From Bradyrhizobium sp. Ghvi (lineage in GTDB: Bacteria; Pseudomonadota; Alphaproteobacteria; Rhizobiales; Xanthobacteraceae): DNA of 64,000 nucleotides. The stretch spans positions 62,001 to 126,000 of the forward strand of contig NZ_FOVU01000003.1 of the NCBI RefSeq assembly GCF_900115265.1, in the 5' to 3' direction. Every line of letters begins with the position of its first letter. Positions within the stretch are counted from its first letter, which is position 1. Of the stretch, positions 43,812 through 54,366 are shown one piece after another. Under the pieces are notes generated by a model that worked only from the letters and a program-made list of their open reading frames with translations, searched no databases and was not told the DNA's origin. The position numbers and the translations under genes were made by a program.

Positions 43812-44276
43812 ATGGCAACGAAACTTACCATCAACGGCGAAACGAAATCGTTCGACGCGCCACCTGATATGCCGCTGCTGTGGGTGCTGCGCGACATCCT
43901 CGGCATGACCGGCACCAAGTTCGGCTGCGGCATCGCGCAATGCGGCGCCTGCACGGTGCATGTCGACGGCAAGGCGGTGCGCTCCTGCGTGCTGCCCGTG
44001 AGTGCGGTCGAGAACCGCGCCATCACCACCATCGAGCATATCGGCAGCACGCCGGCCGGCTCAAAGGTGCAGAAGGCCTGGCTCGAGGCCGAAGTAATCC
44101 AGTGCGGTTACTGCCAGTCCGGCCAGATCATGTCCGCCGCGGCGCTGCTGGCTTCGACACCCAAACCTGATGATGCCGACATCGATGCGGCGATGGCCGG
44201 CAACATCTGCCGCTGCGGCACCTATGTACGCATCCGCGAGGCCATCAAGCTCGCCGCCAACGGCCGCCAGTCGTGA
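43812..44276 (+). CDS. (2Fe-2S)-binding subunit of a molybdenum hydroxylase (isoquinoline 1-oxidoreductase alpha-like)
   Basis: A 154-residue protein with two 2Fe-2S clusters. Cys39, Cys44, Cys47 and Cys59 ([14 protein letters not shown]) form the plant-type site; Cys98, Cys101, Cys133 and Cys135 (CGYCQSGQ and CRCGTY) form the second. It carries electrons from the molybdenum subunit encoded 8 bases later. ATG 43812 lies 7 bases after AAGGA; the ATG 6 bases earlier is too close to it. The operon has no separate FAD subunit, the same as in IorAB, and a cytochrome c takes that place. Confidence 0.92.
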   Translation: MATKLTINGETKSFDAPPDMPLLWVLRDILGMTGTKFGCGIAQCGACTVHVDGKAVRSCVLPVSAVENRAITTIEHIGSTPAGSKVQKAWLEAEVIQCGYCQSGQIMSAAALLASTPKPDDADIDAAMAGNICRCGTYVRIREAIKLAANGRQS

Positions 44277-44284
44277 GATCCGCC

Positions 44285-46447
44285 ATGAATGCACACCACG
44301 ACGTCTCCCGCCGCGCGCTTCTGACCGGCGGCCTCGCCACCGGCTTCCTGCTCGCCTTCCATCTGCCGCTGCGCGCCGCCAACGAGCCGGAGCAGAAGGA
44401 CGTGACCGACGGCAAATTCGCGCCCAACGCCTTCATCCGCATCGACGAGACCGGCCGTACCGTGCTGATGATGCCGCAGGTGGAGATGGGCCAGGGCACC
44501 TATACCTCGATCTCGGCGGTGCTCGCCGAGGAGCTGGATGCCGACTGGAGCAAGGTCGAGGTGCAGCACGCGCCGCCGAACGACAAGCTCTACGGCAATC
44601 CGACCTTCGGCCTGCAAGTCACCGGCAACTCCAACTCGATCCGTGCCTGGTGGACGCCGCTGCGCAAGGCGGGCGCCACCGCCCGTGCGATGCTGGTGCA
44701 GGCGGCAAGCAGCCAGTGGGGCGTCGAGCCCTCGAGCTGCAAGGCGTCGAAGGGCGAGGTCGCGCATGAAGCGAGCGGCCGCAAGCTCGGCTATGGCGAA
44801 TTGGCGCATGCCGCGCAGGGCCAGACGCCGCCCAAGGACGTCGCGGTCAAGGACCCCAAGGATTTCGTCCTGATCGGCCAGCCGCTGAAGCGGCTCGACA
44901 CGCCCGACAAGGTCAACGGCAAGGCGCTCTACGGGATCGACGCGATCCTGCCCGACATGAAGATCGCAGCGATCGCCAATTGTCCTGTGTTCGGTGGCAA
45001 GGTCGGCAAGGTCGACGACAGCGCGGCGATGAGGGTCACCGGCGTGCGCAAGGTCGTCGTGCTCGACGACGCCGTTGCCGTGATCGGCGATCACATGTGG
45101 GCGGCGAAGAAGGGTCTCGAAGCGCTCAAGATCGCGTGGAACGAGGGCCCGAACGCTGCGATCACGACCAAAGACATCTGGCAGAACCTGCGCGAGGCCA
45201 GTGCGAAGGCTGGCGTGGTCGCGAAATCGACCGGCGACATCGCCAAGGCGCTCGCGTCCGGCGACAGGTTCGAGGCAGCTTACGAGCTGCCGTTCCTGGC
45301 GCACGCCTCGATGGAGCCTGTCAACGCCACCGTGCGGGTGACGAAGGATTCCTGCGAGATCTGGACCGGCACGCAGATCATGACGCGGGTACAGTCGGAG
45401 GCGGCGAAGGCCGCGGGCCTTCCGGTCGACAAGGTCATCGTCAACCAGCACCTGCTCGGCGGCGGTTTTGGTCGCAAGCTCGAGCCTGACATGGTCGTTG
45501 CGGCGGTCAGAATCGCAAAGCAGGTCGACTATCCCGTCAAGGTGATCTGGACCCGCGAGGAGGACATCCAGCACGACGTTTATCGTCCTGTCTATCGCGA
45601 CCAGATCACGGCCTCGCTGGCGGACGGCAAGGTCTCGGGCTGGAAGTACAAGGTCGCCGGCTCGGCCGTGCTGGCGCGCTGGTTGCCGCCGGCGTTCCAG
45701 AAGGGCATCGACATCGACGCGATCGATGCGGCAGTCGATGCGCCTTACGACTTCGCCAACTTCCACGTCGAATATGTCCGCGCCGAACCGCTGTCGGTGC
45801 CGACAGGCTTCTGGCGCGGCGTCGGCCCGAACAACAACGTGTTCGCGGTCGAATGCGCGATGGACGAGCTCGCGCGCAAGGCCGGCAAGGATCCGATCGA
45901 ATTCCGCCGGGCCATGCTGACGAAGAATCCGCGCATGCTCGCGGTGCTCAATCAGGTCGCGGAGAAATCCGGCTGGGGCGAGAAGCTGCCGCCACGCGTC
46001 GGCCGCGGCGTCTGCGTGCAGCCGTCATTCGCGAGCTTCATCGCGACCGTGGTGGAAGCCGAGATCGACGACATCGGCGAGATCGTGCTCCGCCGCGTCA
46101 CCTCCGTGGTGGACACTGGCATCGCTGTCAACCCCGACACGGTGAAGGCGCAGATCGAGGGTGGACTGATCTTCGGCCTCACCGCCGCACTCTATGGCGA
46201 GATCACCATCGACAAGGGCCGCGTGCAGCAGTCGAACTTCCACGACTACCGCATGATGCGCATTAACGAGACGCCGAAGATCGATGTGACCGTCGTCAAG
46301 AGCGGCGAAGCGCCCGGCGGCATCGGCGAGGCCGGCGTCAATGCCGGGCCACCAGCGCTACGCAACGCGATTCTTGCCGCGTCAGGCGTGGCGCTGCGGC
46401 GTCTGCCGATCGATCGGACACTGCTGGCTGTGGGGAAGAAGGCATGA
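44285..46447 (+). CDS. molybdopterin cytosine dinucleotide hydroxylase large subunit (IorB-like)
   Basis: A 720-residue xanthine-oxidase-family subunit with an isoquinoline-1-oxidoreductase beta layout. The N terminus SRRALLTGGLATGFLLAFH is a Tat signal, so the enzyme works in the periplasm with the cofactor bound before export. Motifs: MPQVEMGQGTYTSISAVLAE, HLLGGGFGRKLEPD (MoCo contact), and EAPGGIGEAGVNAGPPAL with the active-site Glu near the end. The substrate could be an aldehyde or an N-heterocycle. Start: ATG 44285 precedes the signal; a GTG at 44273 overlaps the small-subunit gene. The following gene, a triheme cytochrome, starts 4 bases before this gene ends and is its likely electron acceptor. 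Confidence 0.93.
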   Translation: MNAHHDVSRRALLTGGLATGFLLAFHLPLRAANEPEQKDVTDGKFAPNAFIRIDETGRTVLMMPQVEMGQGTYTSISAVLAEELDADWSKVEVQHAPPNDKLYGNPTFGLQVTGNSNSIRAWWTPLRKAGATARAMLVQAASSQWGVEPSSCKASKGEVAHEASGRKLGYGELAHAAQGQTPPKDVAVKDPKDFVLIGQPLKRLDTPDKVNGKALYGIDAILPDMKIAAIANCPVFGGKVGKVDDSAAMRVTGVRKVVVLDDAVAVIGDHMWAAKKGLEALKIAWNEGPNAAITTKDIWQNLREASAKAGVVAKSTGDIAKALASGDRFEAAYELPFLAHASMEPVNATVRVTKDSCEIWTGTQIMTRVQSEAAKAAGLPVDKVIVNQHLLGGGFGRKLEPDMVVAAVRIAKQVDYPVKVIWTREEDIQHDVYRPVYRDQITASLADGKVSGWKYKVAGSAVLARWLPPAFQKGIDIDAIDAAVDAPYDFANFHVEYVRAEPLSVPTGFWRGVGPNNNVFAVECAMDELARKAGKDPIEFRRAMLTKNPRMLAVLNQVAEKSGWGEKLPPRVGRGVCVQPSFASFIATVVEAEIDDIGEIVLRRVTSVVDTGIAVNPDTVKAQIEGGLIFGLTAALYGEITIDKGRVQQSNFHDYRMMRINETPKIDVTVVKSGEAPGGIGEAGVNAGPPALRNAILAASGVALRRLPIDRTLLAVGKKA

Positions 46448-47787
46448 GCCGGACAATGCGTATCCTTGCAAGGCTCGTTGTGATCGCCATCGTCGCGGTG
46501 GCGCTCGGTGTCTTCATCATCCGCGGACCGGGTCCGCTCGATTTTGCCGGCGGCACGAAGGTGGCGCTGGCGGACTATCGCGCCGGCAAGCCGACCGGCG
46601 TGCCGGCCAAGCTGGAGACGGCAAGCCTTGTCGAACGCGGCGAGTATCTGGCGAAGGCAGCCGACTGCATGGTGTGCCACACCAAGCCCGGTGAGAAAGA
46701 GTATGCCGGCGGGCTCGCCTTCAAGCTGCCGTTCGGCACGCTCTATTCGACCAACATCACGCCTGACAAGGACACCGGCATCGGCAATTACAGCGACCAG
46801 GACTTTTTGAACGCGGTTCAGCACGGCAAGCGCCGTGACGGCGCGCGGCTCTATCCCGCGATGCCGTACACGTCCTACCCCCTCATGACCGACGAGGATG
46901 TGCTGGCGGTCAAGGCCTATCTGTTCAGCCTGCCGGCGGTGCGCGTCAAGGCGCCCGAGAACACGCTATCGTTCCCGTTCAACCAGCGCTGGGCGATGAC
47001 GTTCTGGTCGGCTGTGTTCAATCCGGACACGCGCTTTGCGCCCGATACGTCGAAGAGCCCGGAGTGGAACAGAGGTGCGTATCTGGCGGAAGCGCTCGCC
47101 CATTGCGGCGAATGCCACACGCCGCGCAATCTCGGCTTCGCGCTGGATAACCGCAAGAAGTTCGCAGGCGCGATCACAGCAGGCTGGCACGCCTTCAACA
47201 TCTCCTCCGACAAGGCGACTGGCCTCGGCAATTGGAGCGATGCGGATCTGATCGCGTATCTGTCGCTCGGCCACGCGGCCGGCCACGGCTCGGCCTCGGG
47301 CCCGATGGGCGAAGCGGTCGACCACAGTTTCAGCCAGTTCGCGCCGGAGGACATCCGTTCCATCGTCGCGTATTTGCGCAGCGTGCCGGCACAGCCCTCA
47401 CCCGACCTGCCCGCCACCACGGCGCCGGTCGCGCCTGCCTCTCACAAGGAAGGCATCACGGCGGACGCGCGCGGCAAGAAAGTGTTCGCCAGCGCCTGCG
47501 CCAGCTGCCACGGCTGGAGCGGCGAAAGCCCGGTGTCACCGATGGCGACGCTCACCGGCACCTGGGCCGTCAACGACCCCGCCGCCACCAATGTCGCGCA
47601 GATCGTGATCTCAGGCACGAAGCGGCACACGCCCGATGGTGCGCTGTCGATGCCGGCGTTCGGCCATGCGTATAGCGACGACGAGATCGCGGCGGTGGCG
47701 AACTACGTCACGGCAAGGTTCGGTGCGAAGGGATCGAAGTTGACGGCGAAAGACGTAGCGGAGCTGCGGGAGCAGACGGCGGAGTAG
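46444..47787 (+). CDS. triheme c-type cytochrome, membrane-anchored, electron acceptor of the molybdenum enzyme
   Basis: A 447-residue cytochrome with one N-terminal membrane anchor (residues 6-27) and three CxxCH haem sites: CMVCH at Cys75, CGECH at Cys221 and CASCH at Cys352. This matches the triheme subunit of alcohol/aldehyde dehydrogenases (AdhB-like). Met residues for axial ligation are present, for example MPAFGHAYSDDE near the third haem. It sits on the periplasmic side and passes electrons to the respiratory chain. It overlaps the large subunit gene by 4 bases; with the small subunit the three genes form a membrane-bound periplasmic dehydrogenase. Confidence 0.93.
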   Translation: MSRTMRILARLVVIAIVAVALGVFIIRGPGPLDFAGGTKVALADYRAGKPTGVPAKLETASLVERGEYLAKAADCMVCHTKPGEKEYAGGLAFKLPFGTLYSTNITPDKDTGIGNYSDQDFLNAVQHGKRRDGARLYPAMPYTSYPLMTDEDVLAVKAYLFSLPAVRVKAPENTLSFPFNQRWAMTFWSAVFNPDTRFAPDTSKSPEWNRGAYLAEALAHCGECHTPRNLGFALDNRKKFAGAITAGWHAFNISSDKATGLGNWSDADLIAYLSLGHAAGHGSASGPMGEAVDHSFSQFAPEDIRSIVAYLRSVPAQPSPDLPATTAPVAPASHKEGITADARGKKVFASACASCHGWSGESPVSPMATLTGTWAVNDPAATNVAQIVISGTKRHTPDGALSMPAFGHAYSDDEIAAVANYVTARFGAKGSKLTAKDVAELREQTAE

Positions 47788-47840
47788 CGCACTGCCATCT
47801 GCGGCGAGATTGATGTGCAACGGCGCGCGTCAATCCCTGC

Positions 47841-47983
47841 CGTCGTCCCGGACAAGCGCGCCCAAAGCGCGCGCCGATCCGGAACCCATACGCCGCGGCA
47901 AGAGTTTTGCGAAGATGAGTCATGACAATCTCGCGCGACAACTGTTGCTGCGGCGTATCGGTCCTGACTTTCGCCGGGACGAC
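47841..47983. repeat. palindromic intergenic repeat (CGTCGTCCCGG family)
   Basis: CGTCGTCCCGG at 47841 pairs with CCGGGACGAC at 47974. A second, inner complementarity is ACCCATACGCCGC near 47884 with GCGGCGTATCGGT near 47950. It lies between convergent cytochrome and ymdB-like genes. Confidence 0.65.
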
Positions 47984-48003
47984 AGCGGGATTTGCCGCGC
48001 GTC

Positions 48004-48828
48004 TCAACTCAACCAGAACATCGGCGTGGTCGGCTCCAGCCTTCCGCCCACGCGCACCGGCGCGATCTTCAGCGCGAGGCCCGTTGCGTCATCCGTCTCG
48101 ACCGCGACGCCGCTCAGCGTCGCGGTGCCCGCGGCCGGCTCGAAGCGGCCCGAGGGAATCCCCGAGGTGAATCTCCGCAGCGGCTCTTCCTTCTGCATGC
48201 CGATGATGGAGTCGTAATCGCCGGTCATGCCGGCGTCGGTCATGTAGGCGGTGCCGCCTGAGAGGATCTGGTGATCGGCGGTCGGCACATGTGTGTGCGT
48301 GCCGACGACGAGACTGGCGCGGCCGTCGCAGAAGAAGCCGACGCCCTGCTTCTCGCTCGACGCCTCACAATGGAAATCGACGACGATGGCGTCCGCAGCA
48401 ACGCCGAGCGGACAAGCCCCGAGCTCGCGCTCCAGCGCCGCGAAGGGATCGTCGAACGGGGTCATGAAGACGCGCCCCAACGCGTTGACGACGAGCGCGT
48501 GCTTGCCGTTCTTGGTCTCGACCAGAGCGGCGCCGCGGCCGGGCGTGCCGCGCGGATAGTTCGCGGGCCGCACCAGGCGCTCGGCGCGCTCGATGAAGAC
48601 GAGCGCCTCACGCTGATCCCAGGAATGGTTGCCCAAGGTCACCGCATCGGCGCCGGCGTCGAGAAACTCCTGGTAGATCGCCTCGGTGATGCCGAATCCT
48701 CCGGCCGAGTTCTCGCCGTTGACGACGACGAAGTCGAGCGACCAGTCCTTGACCATGCCGGGCAGATATTCGGCGACGGCGTTGCGCCCGCTACGGCCGA
48801 CGACATCACCTACGAAGAGAATGCGCAA
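48004..48828 (-). CDS. TIGR00282 family metallophosphoesterase (YmdB-like)
   Basis: A 274-residue phosphodiesterase of the YmdB family. Its metal-binding residues are in LFVGDVVGRSGRNAV, FVVVNGENSAGGFGI, TLGNHSWDQREAL, VDFHCEASSEKQG and VVGTHTHVPTADH, all present. YmdB hydrolyses 2',3'-cyclic nucleotides and affects biofilm and sporulation in Bacillus; in alphaproteobacteria its role is unknown. The start lies 23 bases inside the cyclo-ligase gene, so the two are coupled. Confidence 0.93.
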   Translation of the reverse strand: MRILFVGDVVGRSGRNAVAEYLPGMVKDWSLDFVVVNGENSAGGFGITEAIYQEFLDAGADAVTLGNHSWDQREALVFIERAERLVRPANYPRGTPGRGAALVETKNGKHALVVNALGRVFMTPFDDPFAALERELGACPLGVAADAIVVDFHCEASSEKQGVGFFCDGRASLVVGTHTHVPTADHQILSGGTAYMTDAGMTGDYDSIIGMQKEEPLRRFTSGIPSGRFEPAAGTATLSGVAVETDDATGLALKIAPVRVGGRLEPTTPMFWLS

Positions 48829-49402
48829 CTTCAGAACTCCGGAAATCGAACACGTCCGATTCCGTTAGCACATAATCCAGCGCGACGTCGTGGGCCAATG
48901 CTGGAACCGCCTTGATCTCCTGCGCTGCAAAAGCCAGCCCAATGCCGACGATGTGCTTGGCTTTGCGCAAATGCGCGAAGGTGACATCGTAATGCCCGGC
49001 ACCGTAACCGATGCGATGGCCGAGACGGTCGAACGCAGCGAGCGGCGTCAGCATGATGTCGGGGGCGACTTCGGCGGCCGCCGGCGACGGCTCGGGAATG
49101 CCGAGCGGGCCGAGCATCAGGCGGTCGTTCGGATGGAAGAGGCGGAAGATCAGCGACTGGCCGCGCGCGGTAACGCAGGGCAGCGCCAGCTTTGCGCCCT
49201 CCTCCGCGAGCTTCTTCAGCAGCGGCATCGGGTCGATCTCGCTGCGGATCGGCGAATAGCCGGAGACGATGCTGCCGGGCAGCAGCTTGAACGGCAGCCC
49301 GCGCTCGGCGAGTTTTGTCGCGGCGGTGGTGCGCTTCTTCTCGCTCAGCGCATCGCGCGCCGCGAGGGCCTTGGCGCGGAGTTCGGATTTGCTGTTGGGC
49401 AT
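48806..49402 (-). CDS. fau: 5-formyltetrahydrofolate cyclo-ligase
   Basis: A 198-residue cytosolic enzyme converting 5-formyl-THF to 5,10-methenyl-THF with ATP. Motifs are the basic N terminus (LRAKALAARDALSEKKR), a central SGYSPIRSEIDPMPLLKKL and the C-terminal DRLGHRIGYGAGHYDVTFA with the phosphate-binding glycines. ATG at 49402 begins the family N terminus. It follows 6S RNA and zapA, the classical alphaproteobacterial order, and may be transcribed through from the 6S promoter. Confidence 0.94.
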   Translation of the reverse strand: MPNSKSELRAKALAARDALSEKKRTTAATKLAERGLPFKLLPGSIVSGYSPIRSEIDPMPLLKKLAEEGAKLALPCVTARGQSLIFRLFHPNDRLMLGPLGIPEPSPAAAEVAPDIMLTPLAAFDRLGHRIGYGAGHYDVTFAHLRKAKHIVGIGLAFAAQEIKAVPALAHDVALDYVLTESDVFDFRSSEVAHSLRR

Positions 49403-49458
49403 GTGCTGGTCCCCAAGGTCATCACCCGCCTTGTGCGCAACGCGCACCGGAGCGGTCG

Positions 49459-49535
49459 ATCCAGTATTCCAGAGGCGGTCGTGATCACACAAAGGCCGCG
49501 GCGTACTGGATGCCCCGCCTGCGCGGGGCATGACA
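49459..49535. repeat. palindromic intergenic repeat (ATCCAGTA/TACTGGAT family)
   Basis: ATCCAGTA (from about 49460) pairs with TACTGGAT ending at 49511, then a perfect hairpin TGCCCCGC-CTGC-GCGGGGCA (49511-49530). It is the uninterrupted version of the copy at 62075-62235. Confidence 0.75.
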
Positions 49536-49587
49536 CCACCTGCTAAACTGGCCGCAGTCGTTCAACAGGCACAAACCAAGCAAACAA

Positions 49588-49757
49588 AAGTGCGAAGCCG
49601 CGGACGCCGTTGAAGCACTCGATCCCGGAGTTCCCTACGAAAGTAGGTGGGCACCATATGTCCGGGCCCACGGGTCCGGCCAGGGACAGTTCCCTAAAGG
49701 ATCGATAAGGCCCCGGGGATATATGGCTCCTGACGCGCGTCGCAGCCTCGCTGGAGC
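49588..49757 (-). ncRNA. ssrS: 6S RNA
   Basis: About 170 nt on the minus strand between zapA and the cyclo-ligase gene, the conserved alphaproteobacterial place for 6S RNA. Its two ends pair: GCGAGGCTGCGACGC at the 5' side against GCGTCCGCGGCTTCGC at the 3' side. Inside is the long imperfect hairpin with complementary CCCGG and GGGAACT stretches around a bulged centre (TTTAGGGAACTGTCCC and the opposite TAGGGAACTCCGGG), as expected of a promoter mimic. CTTTTGTTTG follows as a possible terminator. It binds RNA polymerase-sigma70 and reduces housekeeping transcription in stationary phase. Ends are approximate. Confidence 0.8.
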
Positions 49758-49806
49758 AATGTAACAACGATACTGCCGAATCGCTAGAGCGGGTGCGGTC
49801 TCGGCG

Positions 49807-49964
49807 CCCACCTCTCCCCAGCGGGGAGAGGTCGGATTGCTGAGGCGCGCAGTTGCGCGCCTGAGCAATCCGGTGAGGGGCCGCGGCATACAGAGGGACC
49901 TTAAGCCCTCACCCGGATCGCATCTTACGATGCGATCCGACCTCTCCCTCCGGGAGAGGTGGGG
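49807..49964. repeat. large palindromic intergenic repeat (CCTCTCCC family)
   Basis: CCCACCTCTCCCC at the left matches GGGAGAGGTGGGG at the right; inside are GGATTGCTGAGGCGCG / CGCGCCTGAGCAATCC, GGTGAGGGG / CCCTCACCC and GGATCGCATC / GATGCGATCC stems. It lies between 6S RNA and zapA, close to the expected 6S promoter. Confidence 0.8.
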
Positions 49965-49998
49965 ACCGCCGGGTCGCGATGCTTCGTTCTACCCACGA

Positions 49999-50382
49999 TC
50001 ACCCGATCGCGATTCCGTTGCCGACCGTGCGGTTCAACACCTGGGTCGATTTCTCGATGCGGTCGGCGGCGGCGTTCAGGGCGTTCACTACGGCCGTCTG
50101 CGTCATCCGCGCGCGCTCGACGGCGGCGTTACGGAAATCGCGGAGCTCGGTCAGCTCCTGCTCCATGGTGCGGATGCGGTTGCCGGCATCGACCAGTTCG
50201 TCGCACACGGTCAGCGCCGCCATCACGGTGAGGCGCGCATCGCCGATCTCGCCGAATTTTCCGCGCAGCGACTGGATGCGGGTCTCCAGGCTTTCGGCGA
50301 GCTTGAGCAGCCGCACCTCCTGGCCCTCCTCGCAGGCCATGCGGTACTGCCGCGCGTTGATGGTGACGTTGATGTGGCTCAT
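49999..50382 (-). CDS. zapA: cell division protein ZapA
   Basis: A 127-residue protein with the ZapA N-terminal beta-hairpin (SHINVTINARQYRMACEEGQ) and a long helical tail that forms the dimer/tetramer coiled coil (ESLETRIQSLRGKFGEIGDA onwards). It binds FtsZ filaments and cross-links them at midcell. It follows the DUF4164 gene, overlapping it by 4 bases, and precedes 6S RNA. Confidence 0.92.
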   Translation of the reverse strand: MSHINVTINARQYRMACEEGQEVRLLKLAESLETRIQSLRGKFGEIGDARLTVMAALTVCDELVDAGNRIRTMEQELTELRDFRNAAVERARMTQTAVVNALNAAADRIEKSTQVLNRTVGNGIAIG

Positions 50383-50669
50383 CCGTCCTCTCCGGTATCG
50401 AGTACCGAGCGTATCGTGACGATTGCGGAATCCAGCCGGTCGGAGATCTCGCGGTTGGTGCGCTCGAGCTTGCGCGCCTTCACCAACGCGCCGTCGAGCT
50501 CGTCGGCAAGGCGCGAGCGGTCCGCGCCCAACGCCTGGATTCGGATCGCAAGCTCATTCTCGTCGCGATCGGCGTCGCGCCGTCGCTCGACCGCGCTTTC
50601 GAGCGCGTCGAGCGCCGCCGTGAGCCTGCGGGTCGCGATCTCGATCTCGACGGCAGACGACTCCGTCAT
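50379..50669 (-). CDS. DUF4164 family coiled-coil protein
   Basis: A roughly 96-residue protein, nearly all helix with heptad repeats (EIEIATRRLTAALDALESAV, RIQALGADRSRLADELDGAL). It is found directly upstream of zapA in many Rhizobiales and is likely linked to it; role unknown. The start is uncertain: ATGs at 50669 and 50699 are both possible and neither has a clear Shine-Dalgarno. The 4-base overlap with zapA suggests coupled translation. Confidence 0.8.
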   Translation of the reverse strand: MTESSAVEIEIATRRLTAALDALESAVERRRDADRDENELAIRIQALGADRSRLADELDGALVKARKLERTNREISDRLDSAIVTIRSVLDTGEDG

Positions 50670-51073
50670 GGCAGAGCTTTTGGATACGCGATCGTTCATG
50701 CAGTCAACGGCGGAACCTGATGGGCTTAAGCCCGTGGCCTTTACCTCGAGAGCTGCCGTCCGGCAAAAGACTCGGTTCGGCAAGCGGTTAGAAGCAGAAA
50801 TTTACAAAGCAAGCTAGCCGAGCGCAACGCCGCCGCGAAACTATGCACCGATCTTGCGGCATGATCTGGCCGGAAAACCGGCCTCCACTTTGCGCTAACG
50901 CGGCCCTGCGGGTCCGGATCATGCCTTAAGCACCTTTTCGCGCCGGGGCGCGTTTGATTGCCTTGGACTCCCGGAACCGAGGTGCTATCCAGCCCCGACC
51001 TTCAGCTGCCGCCAAATCTTTCCCGCGCGGCCCGCACCACCGCCAAGCGCCTCATTTCAGACGGATTTCAGAC
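50670..51073. other. 404-base intergenic region before transketolase
   Basis: No gene is supported. It contains a GGCATGATC palindromic repeat at 50858-50925 and must hold the divergent promoters of the DUF4164-zapA unit and tkt. No regulator site is clear. Confidence 0.6.
50858..50925. repeat. GGCATGATC palindromic repeat
   Basis: GGCATGATC at 50858-50866 and GATCATGCC at 50917-50925 are exact inverse copies; the inner part has CTGGCCGG-AAAA-CCGGCC. The element type is common in Rhizobiales intergenic DNA. Confidence 0.7.
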
Positions 51074-53059
51074 ATGACGCAAGTCGACCACAACCGCATG
51101 GCCAACGCGATCCGTGGCCTCTCGATGGACGCTGTCGAGAAGGCGAAATCGGGTCATCCCGGCCTGCCGATGGGCGCCGCCGACATCGCCACGGTGCTGT
51201 TTACGCAATTCCTGAAATTCGACATCGCCGCGACCGACTGGCCCGACCGCGACCGCTTCGTGCTGTCGGCCGGCCACGGCTCGATGCTGCTCTATTCGCT
51301 GCTCCATCTCCTCGGCAGCCCGGAGATGACGACCGACCAGCTCAAGAACTTTCGCCAGCTCGGGTCGCTGACGCCGGGCCATCCCGAGCACGGCCACACC
51401 AAGGGCATCGAGACCACCACCGGTCCGCTCGGCCAAGGCATCTCGACAGCGGTCGGAATGGCGCTGGCCGAGAAGATGCTCGCCGCCGAGTTCGGCAAGA
51501 AGATCGTCGATCACCACACCTACGTGCTCGCCTCCGATGGCGACCTGATGGAAGGCGTATCGCAGGAAGCGATCGCGATGGCCGGGCACTGGAAGCTCAA
51601 CAAGCTGATCGTGCTCTACGACGACAACGGCATCTCGATCGACGGCCCGACCTCGATCTCCGATTCGGTCGACCAGGTGAAGCGCTTCAAGTCGGCCGGC
51701 TGGGCCGCCGAGAAGATCGACGGTCATGACCAGGCTGCAATTGCCGACGCCATCACCCGCGCGAAGAAGTCGAACAAGCCGACACTGATCGCCTGCCGCA
51801 CCACGATCGGCTTCGGCGCGCCGCACAAGGCCGGCACCGCGAAGGCGCATGGCGAAGCGCTCGGCGCCGACGAGCTGAAGGCCGCCAAGGAAAATCTCGG
51901 TATCTCGCTGGAGCCGTTCTCGGTGCCCGACGACGTGCTGAAGGCCTGGCGTGCCGCCGGCAGCCGCGGCGCCGCCGCACGGCAGGAATGGGAAACGCGG
52001 CTCGGCGAGCTCGGCAGTCGCAAGCGCGCCGAGTTCGAGCGCCGCCTGCGCCACGAACGTCCCGCCGCGCTCGCCAAGGCGCTGCGCGCCTACAAGAAGG
52101 AGCTGCTGGAAAAGCCGATGACCGCGGCGACCCGCAAGTCCTCGGAAGCGGTGATCGAAGTGATCGCCGGCGCGATGCCGATGGAGTTCCTCGCGGGCTC
52201 CGCCGACCTCACCGGCTCCAACAACAACAAGGCGAAGTCGGCGACCGCCTTCTCCGCCAAGACGCCGAAGGGCCGCTTCATCCATTACGGCATCCGCGAG
52301 CATGGCATGGCGGCTGCCATGAACGGCATTTTCCTGCATGGCGGCTTCGCGCCGAACGGTGCGACCTTCCTGGTCTTCACCGACTATGCACGTCCCGCAA
52401 TGCGCCTCGCCGCGCTGATGGGTGCCGGCGTCGTCTACGTCATGACGCACGATTCCATCGGCCTCGGCGAAGACGGCCCGACCCATCAGCCGGTCGAGCA
52501 TCTGTCAGCGCTCCGCGCCATTCCGAACATGCGCGTGTTCCGTCCCTGCGACGCGATGGAAGTGGCCGAGTGCTGGGAGCTTGCGCTGAGCCGCATCGAC
52601 GGCCCGACCGTGCTGGCGCTGACGCGCCAGAACCTGCCGCAGCTCCGCACGTCAGCGCCGAACGACAATCCGTGCCAGCACGGTGCCTATGAGCTGGTCG
52701 CCGCCCAAGGCGAAGCCAAGGCAACGCTGTTCGCCTCGGGTTCCGAAGTGGAGATGGCCGTGGCCGCCCAGAAGCAGCTCGCCGAGCGCGGCATTCCGAC
52801 ACGGGTGGTCTCGGTGCCCTCGCTCGAGCTGTTGTTAGCGCAACCAAAGGAACGCCGCGACGCCATCATCGGCAACGCGCCGATCAAGGTCGCAATCGAG
52901 GCCGCGGTGCGCTGGGGCTGGGATGCCGTGATCGGCCAGGATGGCGAATTCGTGGGCATGCACTCTTTTGGTGCCAGCGCGCCGCTGAACAAGATCTTCC
53001 AGCATTTCGGCATTACCGCCGAGGCTGCGGTTAACGCCGTTCTGAAGCGCGTTTCCTGA
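51074..53059 (+). CDS. tkt: transketolase
   Basis: A 661-residue thiamine-diphosphate enzyme that moves two-carbon units between sugar phosphates, in the pentose phosphate and Calvin-Benson cycles. Visible are [19 protein letters not shown] at the N terminus, the ThDP motif start [14 protein letters not shown], the pyrimidine domain [20 protein letters not shown] with the catalytic Glu, and [18 protein letters not shown]. Full length. The ATG at 51074 starts the family N terminus. It heads the tkt-gap-pgk-fba series. Confidence 0.96.
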   Translation: MTQVDHNRMANAIRGLSMDAVEKAKSGHPGLPMGAADIATVLFTQFLKFDIAATDWPDRDRFVLSAGHGSMLLYSLLHLLGSPEMTTDQLKNFRQLGSLTPGHPEHGHTKGIETTTGPLGQGISTAVGMALAEKMLAAEFGKKIVDHHTYVLASDGDLMEGVSQEAIAMAGHWKLNKLIVLYDDNGISIDGPTSISDSVDQVKRFKSAGWAAEKIDGHDQAAIADAITRAKKSNKPTLIACRTTIGFGAPHKAGTAKAHGEALGADELKAAKENLGISLEPFSVPDDVLKAWRAAGSRGAAARQEWETRLGELGSRKRAEFERRLRHERPAALAKALRAYKKELLEKPMTAATRKSSEAVIEVIAGAMPMEFLAGSADLTGSNNNKAKSATAFSAKTPKGRFIHYGIREHGMAAAMNGIFLHGGFAPNGATFLVFTDYARPAMRLAALMGAGVVYVMTHDSIGLGEDGPTHQPVEHLSALRAIPNMRVFRPCDAMEVAECWELALSRIDGPTVLALTRQNLPQLRTSAPNDNPCQHGAYELVAAQGEAKATLFASGSEVEMAVAAQKQLAERGIPTRVVSVPSLELLLAQPKERRDAIIGNAPIKVAIEAAVRWGWDAVIGQDGEFVGMHSFGASAPLNKIFQHFGITAEAAVNAVLKRVS

Positions 53060-53209
53060 GTGTTGAGCTTGCCCGAAAAAAGGACTACCAAAGCTCTCAT
53101 ATGATCAAGCACCGCCCGGCCGAACCGGGCGTCCGCCCCTAAAAAACCCTCGCAAGCGCGTTACCAGCGCGTTGTGCGGGATGACAACGGTCATTGAAGG
53201 AGACGAAAC

Positions 53210-54217
<1,008 letters not shown>

Positions 54218-54229
54218 CTCCGCTCTCGT

Positions 54230-54355
54230 GTCCCGGACGCGATGCAGCGTGAAACGCTGCTTCGCAGATCCGGGACCCATGATAACCGCGGGACTCGCCG
54301 CAATTTGGGTCCCGGTTCTGCATAGCGGCACTTCGTGCCGCAATGCGCCCGGGAC
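54230..54355. repeat. two GTCCCGG palindromes between gap and pgk
   Basis: First: GTCCCGGA (54230-54237) with TCCGGGAC (54269-54276). Second: GTCCCGG (54309-54315) with CCGGGAC (54349-54355), inner stem GCGGCAC-TTC-GTGCCGC. They occupy nearly the whole gap-pgk gap and could act as an mRNA processing or attenuation point. Confidence 0.65.
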
Positions 54356-54366
54356 AAGGGCCTCCG

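Noticed and set aside
53113-53131. Terminator between tkt and gap
   Set aside because: CGCCCGG-CCGAA-CCGGGCG pairs well but has no T run on the plus strand; an A run follows instead. Read-through from tkt to gap remains possible.
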